This document shows, one piece after another, positions 1 to 4,146 of a DNA stretch of 6,431 nucleotides (position 1 is the stretch's first letter; each line of letters starts with the position of its first letter). The translations under genes were made by a program, and so were the position numbers. The stretch is from Mycobacterium sp. GTDB taxonomy: Bacteria; Actinomycetota; Actinomycetes; Mycobacteriales; Mycobacteriaceae. The notes below the pieces were generated by a model. The model was not told the DNA's origin. It ran no database searches and saw nothing but the letters and a program-made list of their open reading frames with translations. The stretch covers positions 1-6,431 of the forward strand of contig JAQTVU010000144.1 in the NCBI GenBank assembly GCA_028706695.1, given 5' to 3'.

Positions 1-238
1 CGAACACCCGTCGCACCCCCAGCTTGCGCAGCGCCCACATGTTGGCCCGGTACGGCACGGTGTGCGCCGAGTACTCGTGGGTGACGCCATGCCGGGGCAC
101 GAAGGCCACCTCGTGCCCGCCGACGCTGCCCACCGTGATGGGCGCGCTGGGCCGGCCGAACGGGGTATCCACGGTGACGGTGTGGACACCCGACTCGAAG
201 AAGGTGTAGAAGCCGCTGCCGCCGATGACTCCGAGCAT
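1..238 (-). CDS. mtnP: S-methyl-5'-thioadenosine phosphorylase, N-terminal part (cut by left window edge)
   Basis: Seventy-nine codons are visible; the rest lies beyond position 1. The family phosphorolyses methylthioadenosine, a by-product of polyamine and related metabolism, to adenine and methylthioribose-1-phosphate in the cytosol. The protein opens MLGVIGGSGFY, with the GGSG phosphate-binding loop at residues 6-9. It continues with P48-R-H-G51 and H54, then YRANMWAL at 63-70, all hallmarks of the MTAP branch of the purine nucleoside phosphorylase superfamily. It matches my memory of M. tuberculosis Rv0535 (named pnp there), which also starts MLGVIGGSGFY, so I chose the ATG at 238. An in-frame ATG at 256 would add six residues (MHHNGR). 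Neither start has a convincing Shine-Dalgarno sequence; only GGGCGG directly abuts the first. It is divergent from menA, the same pairing as in M. tuberculosis. The family call is firm; MTAP versus a broader purine phosphorylase cannot be settled from the N-terminus alone. Confidence 0.9.
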   Translation of the reverse strand, partial: MLGVIGGSGFYTFFESGVHTVTVDTPFGRPSAPITVGSVGGHEVAFVPRHGVTHEYSAHTVPYRANMWALRKLGVRRVF

Positions 239-255
239 CCGCCCATTGTGGTGCA

Positions 256-275
256 TGCGTGATGGCTGGCACGCA
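256..275. repeat. Inverted repeat in the mtnP/menA divergent intergenic region
   Basis: TGCGTG (256-261) and CACGCA (270-275) are perfect 6-bp inverted arms with an 8-nt centre. The element sits in the 73-bp space between two divergent genes, about 37 bp upstream of the menA ATG and 18 bp upstream of the mtnP start. It could be an operator for one or both genes, or a chance palindrome in GC-rich DNA. I see no clear -10 box on either strand of this gap, so regulation remains a guess. Confidence 0.35.
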
Positions 276-300
276 GTTGATTGCGGTGGCGGTCACCGGC

Positions 301-304
301 AGGA
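301..304 (+). promoter_or_regulatory. menA ribosome binding site (AGGA)
   Basis: AGGA ends 7 nt before the ATG at 312. This normal spacing decides the start, because the reading frame is open for 29 more codons upstream, into the mtnP coding region. Confidence 0.65.
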
Positions 305-311
305 TTCCTGG

Positions 312-1184
312 ATGGCCAGTTTCGGGCAATGGATCTCGGCGGCGCGGCCGCGGACGCTGCCCAACGCGGTGGCGCCGGTGGTCGCCGGCACCGGCGCCGC
401 GGCGTGGCTGCACGGCGCGGTGTGGTGGAAGGCGCTGCTGGCGCTGACGGTCGCGGCCGCGCTGACCGTCGGCGTCAACTACGCCAACGACTACTCCGAC
501 GGCGTCCGCGGCACCGACGATGACCGGGCCGGCCCGGTGCGGCTGGTGGGCTCGCGGCTGACGGCCCCGAAGGCGGTGCTGACCGCGGCCGTGGCCAGCC
601 TGACGGTCGGCGCGGTCGCCGGGCTGGCGTTGGCACTGCTGTCCGCGCCGTGGCTGATCGTGGTCGGCGCCGCGTGCATCGCCGGGGCCTGGCTGTACAC
701 CGGCGGGTCCAAGCCCTACGGCTACGCGGGTTTCGGCGAGGTCGGGGTGTTCGTGTTTTTCGGCCTGGTCGCCGTGCTGGGTACCGAGTACGTCCAGGCG
801 TTGCGGGTCGACTGGGTGGGGCTGGTACTGGCGGTGTCGGTGGGGGCGCTGTCGTCGTCGGTGCAGGTGGCCAACAACCTGCGCGACATCCCCACCGACG
901 CGCGCTCGCACAAGCTCACCCTGGCGGTACGCCTCGGTGCTGCCCGCACCCGCGCGCTCTACCAAGCGCTGTTGGCCACGGCCGCCGTCCTGACGCTGGT
1001 GCTGATGGCGGCGACGCCGTGGTGCGCCGCGGGCCTGCTGGCCACGCCGCTGGCGCTGCGCGCGATGGGCCCGGTGCGCTCGGGGCGCGACGGCCCGGAG
1101 CTGATCCCGGTGCTGCGCGACACCGGCCTGGCGATGGTGGTGTGGGCGGCTGCGGTGGCGACCGCGTTGGCACTGGCCCGCTGA
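312..1184 (+). CDS. menA: 1,4-dihydroxy-2-naphthoate polyprenyltransferase MenA
   Basis: The product is a 290-residue integral membrane prenyltransferase of the UbiA superfamily. It attaches the polyprenyl chain to 1,4-dihydroxy-2-naphthoate, giving demethylmenaquinone, the late membrane step of menaquinone synthesis. Two Mg-diphosphate motifs are visible: N59-D60-Y-S-D63-G with a following D-D-D at 69-71, and N188-N-L-R-D192-I-P-T-D196. About eight or nine hydrophobic helices surround them, for example 40-55, 88-110, 113-130, 143-158, 168-185, 216-234, 237-250 and 272-289. The N-terminus MASFGQW and the RPRTLPNA segment at 12-19 match what I recall of M. tuberculosis MenA (Rv0534c), and the length is the family norm. 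The ATG at 312 has AGGA 7 nt upstream. It is divergent from mtnP and convergent with the DUF4229 gene. H37Rv has fabH and PE_PGRS6 on the downstream side; here they are missing. The assignment is very secure. Confidence 0.97.
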   Translation: MASFGQWISAARPRTLPNAVAPVVAGTGAAAWLHGAVWWKALLALTVAAALTVGVNYANDYSDGVRGTDDDRAGPVRLVGSRLTAPKAVLTAAVASLTVGAVAGLALALLSAPWLIVVGAACIAGAWLYTGGSKPYGYAGFGEVGVFVFFGLVAVLGTEYVQALRVDWVGLVLAVSVGALSSSVQVANNLRDIPTDARSHKLTLAVRLGAARTRALYQALLATAAVLTLVLMAATPWCAAGLLATPLALRAMGPVRSGRDGPELIPVLRDTGLAMVVWAAAVATALALAR

Positions 1185-1198
1185 CCGACCGCGCCCGG

Positions 1199-1215
1199 GT
1201 TCGGGTGTGCCGAAC
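1199..1215. terminator. Possible bidirectional terminator hairpin between convergent genes
   Basis: GTTCGG (1199-1204) and CCGAAC (1210-1215) form a 6-bp stem with a 5-nt loop, GTGTG. It starts 15 bp after the menA stop and lies 21 bp beyond the stop of the convergent DUF4229 gene. There is no T-run on either strand. Mycobacterial intrinsic terminators often lack a good U-tract, so a weak bidirectional terminator is plausible but not shown. Confidence 0.4.
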
Positions 1216-1219
1216 GGAC

Positions 1220-1241
1220 GGAGGCTGGTCGGAGGCTAGTC
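1220..1241. repeat. Two-copy 11-bp tandem repeat at the DUF4229 gene stop
   Basis: GGAGGCTGGTC (1220-1230) is followed at once by GGAGGCTAGTC (1231-1241), differing at one base. The second copy contains the stop codon of the minus-strand DUF4229 gene (TAG, 1238-1236) and its last Asp codon. It looks like a small replication-slippage duplication; no function is evident. Confidence 0.6.
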
Positions 1242-1565
1242 GTCAGGCGGTGTCTCGCCCCGCAGCCGGGCCCGGAGCTGTGCGCGTTCCCGGCGGCGGC
1301 GTTCACCGGCGACCGCGAGCGCGGCGGTGGCGCGGCGGCGCAGCGGGCCGAACAACCAGATGCCCAGGGGCATGGCGATGATCAGACCGGACAGCGCGGC
1401 CACCGCGATGGGGAACTGCGCGATTCCCAGCAGGCGCGCCACACCGTAGATGGCCCCGCTGAGCAGGACCACCAGCGACAGGCGCGCCGCCGCGTAGAGC
1501 AGAACGTCGACCACGACCCGCCTGCGCGGGCCCTCAGTGCCGTTGTCGCTACCGCCTTCTGCCAC
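1236..1565 (-). CDS. DUF4229-type small integral membrane protein (Rv0531-like)
   Basis: This 109-residue protein has no known biochemical role. A polar N-terminus (1-16) ends in R-R-R. Two hydrophobic helices follow, about 22-43 and 51-73, separated by GVARLLGIAQFP. A strongly basic, probably helical cytosolic tail (76-102) is rich in Arg, and the end is acidic (TPPDD). Size, topology and position suit the actinobacterial DUF4229 family and M. tuberculosis Rv0531, by recollection rather than search. The start is GTG at 1565. A TANNNT hexamer, TAGGCT (1577-1572), ends 6 nt before that GTG, the usual arrangement for a leaderless mycobacterial transcript; no strong Shine-Dalgarno is present. 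It is divergent from the 53-codon gene, convergent with menA, and points the same way as the cytochrome c operon but is separated from it by that small gene. The gene call is good; the function is unknown. Confidence 0.85.
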   Translation of the reverse strand: MAEGGSDNGTEGPRRRVVVDVLLYAAARLSLVVLLSGAIYGVARLLGIAQFPIAVAALSGLIIAMPLGIWLFGPLRRRATAALAVAGERRRRERAQLRARLRGETPPDD

Positions 1566-1571
1566 GGATCG

Positions 1572-1577
1572 AGCCTA
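1572..1577 (-). promoter_or_regulatory. Candidate -10 box for a leaderless DUF4229 mRNA
   Basis: On the minus strand TAGGCT fits the mycobacterial TANNNT consensus. Six bases (CGATCC) separate it from the GTG start at 1565, so transcription would begin at or next to the start codon. No good -35 is apparent, which is common in mycobacteria. The hexamer is short, so chance is possible. Confidence 0.45.
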
Positions 1578-1586
1578 CGGCGCGGG

Positions 1587-1592
1587 TATATT
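1587..1592 (+). promoter_or_regulatory. Candidate -10 box (TATATT) for the 53-codon gene
   Basis: TATATT stands out as an AT island in this GC-rich DNA and fits TANNNT closely. It predicts a transcript start near 1599-1600, giving a leader of only about 12 nt that begins at the AGGAGG ribosome binding site. No recognisable -35 lies 17-18 bp upstream. It sits only 9 bp from the opposing candidate -10 of the divergent gene, so the two promoters would compete for polymerase. Confidence 0.55.
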
Positions 1593-1599
1593 CGCTGCA

Positions 1600-1604
1600 G
1601 GAGG
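1600..1604 (+). promoter_or_regulatory. Strong ribosome binding site of the 53-codon gene
   Basis: GGAGG, preceded by A to give AGGAGG within 1599-1604, lies about 6 nt before the GTG at 1611. It is among the best Shine-Dalgarno matches in the window and is the main reason to accept this short, GTG-started frame as a real gene. Confidence 0.75.
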
Positions 1605-1610
1605 TGTTGA

Positions 1611-1772
1611 GTGCTCTACCTGCTGCTCGTCCTGATTTTGGGAACCCTGATCTACGTTGGCTGGCGCGCAGCGCGGTCACAGAACAACCGGCCGAAGACT
1701 CGGGTCATCGGACCCGACGACGATCCGGAGTTCCTGCGGCGGTTAGGCCACGGAGACAACAACCCTCGCTAA
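1611..1772 (+). CDS. Small single-pass membrane protein, 53 residues, unknown function
   Basis: The GTG-started frame encodes VLYLLLVLILGTLIYVGWRA, a hydrophobic helix over residues 1-18, then a basic stretch (R19, R22) and a polar cytosolic tail. The tail carries an acidic-aromatic block, G34-P-D-D-D-P-E-F-L-R-R-L45, and ends near H47 with GDNNPR. I recall similar actinobacterial small proteins with a PDDDPEFL tail, but I cannot verify this here. AGGAGG about 6 nt upstream and TATATT further upstream support expression. Orientation is opposite to both neighbours: divergent from the DUF4229 gene, with 45 bp between starts, and convergent with the EspI-like ATPase, with 49 bp between stops. 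The N-in/C-out alternative is less likely because basic residues follow the helix. The protein is too short for confident family assignment and no function can be given. Confidence 0.75.
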   Translation: MLYLLLVLILGTLIYVGWRAARSQNNRPKTRVIGPDDDPEFLRRLGHGDNNPR

Positions 1773-1799
1773 CCCATCGCTAGCCCATCGCTAACCCTG
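1767..1799. repeat. Three-copy 11-bp tandem repeat over the small-gene stop
   Basis: CGCTAACCCAT (1767-1777), CGCTAGCCCAT (1778-1788) and CGCTAACCCTG (1789-1799) are consecutive copies with one to two mismatches. The first copy contains the TAA stop of the 53-codon gene, and each of the first two repeats adds a further TAA or TAG in some frame. It fills most of the gap between convergent genes. It resembles a minisatellite-like slippage array; copy number may vary between strains. Confidence 0.7.
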
Positions 1800-1821
1800 G
1801 CTGAATTCCCCGCCGGGCCGC

Positions 1822-3117
1822 TCAGATCGGGCCCCGGTTGGGTCGGTCGCCGGGGAATCCGTCGGCGACGACGGCGGCCAGCTCGACGAGCGCTTCTCGC
1901 GTATTGCGGCGCAGCCGGTCCAGACTGACCTCGGCGCCCTCCTCCAGGTGCGGGTCGAACGGGACCAGACGCACCGCGCGGCAGCGCCGCGAGAAGTGGT
2001 CGACCACCTTGTTCATGTCGACCTTGCCGGTGCGCGGGCGCACCGCGTTGATGACCGCCACCGAATTGCTGACCAGCTCCTCGTGGCCGTGCGCGTCCAG
2101 CCAATCCAGCGTCGCCGAGGCGCTGCGCGCGCCGTCGATGGATCCGGAGCTCACGACGATCAGGACGTCGGCCTTCTCCAGCACCGACGACATCGCCGAA
2201 TGCAGCAGCCCGGTGCCGCAGTCGGTGAGCACCAACCCGTAGAACCGCTCCAGGATGTCCAGCGCGCGGGCGTAGTCCTCGGCGCTGAACGCCTCCGACA
2301 CCGACGGGTCGGTCTCCGACGCCAGCACCTCCAGGCCGCTCGGGCTTTTCGAGGTGTAGCGGCGGACGTCGCTGTAGCGTTCGACGGTTCCGGCGTCGCG
2401 CAGCAGCTCGCGCACCGTCGCCGCCGTCTCCAGCGGCACCTTCTGGCTCAGCGTGCCGCGGTCGGGGTTGGCGTCGACGGCCACCACCCGGTCACCGCGG
2501 ACGGAGGCGAAGGTGGCGCCCAGCGTCGCGGCGATCGTGGTCTTGCCGACGCCGCCCTTCAGCGACAGCAGGGCGATCCGGTAACAGCCCCGCAGCGGCC
2601 GGTTGACCTGGGCGACGAGGTTGTTGTAGCGCGCCTGCCGCGGGCTCTCCCCCAGATTGATCAGCTGCCCGGACAGCACGTAGAGCAGCCGCCGCCAGCC
2701 CTCGGTCGGCGGCGGTTTGACCGGTCGCAGCAACATGCTGGTGGACAATTCCGGATACGGCGTGTGCGGCAGGGATTCGGGGCGCCGCGGCGCTTGGTGC
2801 GGCGGCGCCTCGGCGGGGCCGGCGTAATAGGCCCCATAGTCGGTCGGGTCGACCCGAGCCATACCGGTGGCCGGTGTCGGCTGCCGCTGAGGCATGTCGA
2901 CCGTCATCGCCGCCGGTATCGGCGTGGTGGGCGATGCCGACGCCCGCCGTTCGGGCGGGACACTCCGCCGCTCGGTGCGGAACCCGGCGAAGCCGCCGGT
3001 CTGCGTTTCGCCGCCATACTCCGCCGGCGGCTCAGGCTCCCCACCCCACCGCTGCGGGGGCAGCTGCGTGGTCGGCTGGTCGGGCGCGTCCACGCCCGTT
3101 GTCGGCTCGTCGGACAC
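1822..3117 (-). CDS. EspI-like MinD/ParA-family P-loop ATPase (Rv0530-like)
   Basis: This 431-residue soluble protein has two parts. Residues 1-135 are Pro-, Thr- and charge-rich and probably disordered. Residues 140-420 are a SIMIBI ATPase with the deviant Walker A motif K187-G-G-V-G-K192-T-T, a Walker A' aspartate in VVAVDANPD (D215), and the Walker B block LVLTDCGTG (D299). A linker, GWRRLLYVLSGQLINLGESP (140-159), precedes it. The same linker, SIDGA (326-330) and the LDWL segment occur in my memory of EspI (Rv3876) of the ESX-1 type VII secretion locus, so EspI and Rv0530 look like paralogues. The GTG at 3117 is the only usable start: an in-frame TGA lies shortly upstream and AAGGGGG sits about 6 nt before the GTG. 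It follows ccsA by 51 bp on the same strand and is probably co-transcribed with the cytochrome c maturation genes. ATPase fold is certain; the cellular role is unknown. No ESX genes are present here. Confidence 0.93.
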   Translation of the reverse strand: MSDEPTTGVDAPDQPTTQLPPQRWGGEPEPPAEYGGETQTGGFAGFRTERRSVPPERRASASPTTPIPAAMTVDMPQRQPTPATGMARVDPTDYGAYYAGPAEAPPHQAPRRPESLPHTPYPELSTSMLLRPVKPPPTEGWRRLLYVLSGQLINLGESPRQARYNNLVAQVNRPLRGCYRIALLSLKGGVGKTTIAATLGATFASVRGDRVVAVDANPDRGTLSQKVPLETAATVRELLRDAGTVERYSDVRRYTSKSPSGLEVLASETDPSVSEAFSAEDYARALDILERFYGLVLTDCGTGLLHSAMSSVLEKADVLIVVSSGSIDGARSASATLDWLDAHGHEELVSNSVAVINAVRPRTGKVDMNKVVDHFSRRCRAVRLVPFDPHLEEGAEVSLDRLRRNTREALVELAAVVADGFPGDRPNRGPI

Positions 3118-3168
3118 CTGTTCCCCCTTGGCTCGCCTGCTCGGGTCGGTGGCTCCCGGTCATCCCAG

Positions 3169-4146
3169 TCATCCCACGCCTGCATACGAATGCAAACCCA
3201 CCGTCACCAGGTTAACGAAGAACAGGTTGAAAACCATGGCCACGAATCCCACGACATTGATCCAGGCCGCCTTCCTGTCCCGCCAGCCCGCCGTCGACCG
3301 GGCGTGCAGATAAGCGGCGTACACCACCCAGGCCACGAAGGAGACCGTCTCCTTGGGGTCCCAGCCCCAGTAGCGGCCCCAGGCCTGTTCGGCCCAGATG
3401 GCGCCGAAGATCACCCCGAAGCCGAATACCGGGAACGCGAAGATCGTGGTCCGGTAGGCGATGCGGTCCAGGGTCTGTGCGTCCGGAAGCCGCTGCACCA
3501 GACGTGCCCGCAGCCCCTCGGTCTCGGGATGGCCCAGCAGCGAGGTGCGCAGCAGGAACAGGATGCTGGCGACGCCGGCGACCATGAAAATCCCCGAGCC
3601 CAGGCTGACCACCGACACATGGATGGGCAGCCAGTAGGACTGCAGGGCGGGCATCACCGGCGCGGCGTTGGTGTAGAGCCAGCGCCCGGAAACGGTGAGC
3701 AGGATGAGGATCGGCACCAGCAAGAACACCCACAGCGGGCGGTACTGCGGGCGGCGCAGCACCACGGCGCCGGCGACCAGGCCGCACAGGCAGGTCAGGT
3801 TGATGAATTCGTACATGTTGCCCCACGGCACCCGTAGGGTCGCCAGGCCGCGCAGCACCGCGCACGCCAGCAGCAGCCCGATGCCCAGGTAAACCAGGGC
3901 CAGCCCAGCCCGCCCGACCCGCTCGTCGAACGGCCGGGTCGGCGCGTCGTCGACGATGCCGGGGGTGACGCTGTCAGCGGCGACCGCGCCGGCCGGCACC
4001 CGGGCCCGGTCGTCGGCGCGGCGCGCCCCGACGTAGGCCAGCTCGACGGCCAGCAACACCAGGGCAACGACCAGCGTCACCACGGCCGAGGTGAACGCCC
4101 AGTCGGAAGAACGGGCCAGGCCGACATTGACATGCACGGTATTCAT
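3169..4146 (-). CDS. ccsA: System II cytochrome c haem-handling protein CcsA (CcsB/ResC)
   Basis: This 325-residue membrane protein, with about eight helices, belongs to the haem handling protein superfamily. With ResB it forms the cytochrome c synthase, which carries haem across the membrane and joins it to the CXXCH motif of apocytochrome c. The tryptophan-rich WWD segment W251-A-E-Q-A-W-G-R-Y-W-G-W-D-P-K-E266 is intact. Two candidate axial histidines flank it: H176 in LPIHVSV and H319 in GLHSYAG. The WGNMYEF block at 108-114 is also a family signature. Residues 41-76, between the first helices, are polar and rich in Ala, Asp and Arg; they look like a variable loop. Start ATG 4146 overlaps the resB stop (ATGA), with AGGTGG 7 nt upstream, implying coupling. 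Sequence and length match M. tuberculosis Rv0529. In mycobacteria the main client is likely the dihaem subunit QcrC of the bcc complex. Confidence 0.97.
   Translation of the reverse strand: MNTVHVNVGLARSSDWAFTSAVVTLVVALVLLAVELAYVGARRADDRARVPAGAVAADSVTPGIVDDAPTRPFDERVGRAGLALVYLGIGLLLACAVLRGLATLRVPWGNMYEFINLTCLCGLVAGAVVLRRPQYRPLWVFLLVPILILLTVSGRWLYTNAAPVMPALQSYWLPIHVSVVSLGSGIFMVAGVASILFLLRTSLLGHPETEGLRARLVQRLPDAQTLDRIAYRTTIFAFPVFGFGVIFGAIWAEQAWGRYWGWDPKETVSFVAWVVYAAYLHARSTAGWRDRKAAWINVVGFVAMVFNLFFVNLVTVGLHSYAGVG

Noticed and set aside
225..311. An upstream in-frame ATG extending MenA by 29 residues
   Set aside because: The extension runs over the mtnP start and the divergent promoter region, is polar and unlike MenA, and the ATG at 312 has an AGGA at proper spacing and the conserved MASF N-terminus.
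1803..1820. GC-rich CCCGCCGGG stretch as a terminator for the ATPase gene
   Set aside because: The palindrome has only a one-base centre and 4-bp arms, so it cannot form a useful hairpin, and no T-run follows.
3118..3168. Direct repeat GGGATGAC x2 and possible ATG starts ahead of the ATPase gene
   Set aside because: An in-frame TGA within this stretch excludes any ATG here as a start for the ATPase. The two 9-nt copies are too short to call an element.
1948..3837. A 629-codon open frame on the plus strand opposite the ATPase gene and ccsA
   Set aside because: Its composition (Arg, His, Gln, Gly, Val rich, low complexity) is that of an antisense shadow in GC-rich DNA. It spans two well-supported genes and the gap between them, and has no family resemblance.
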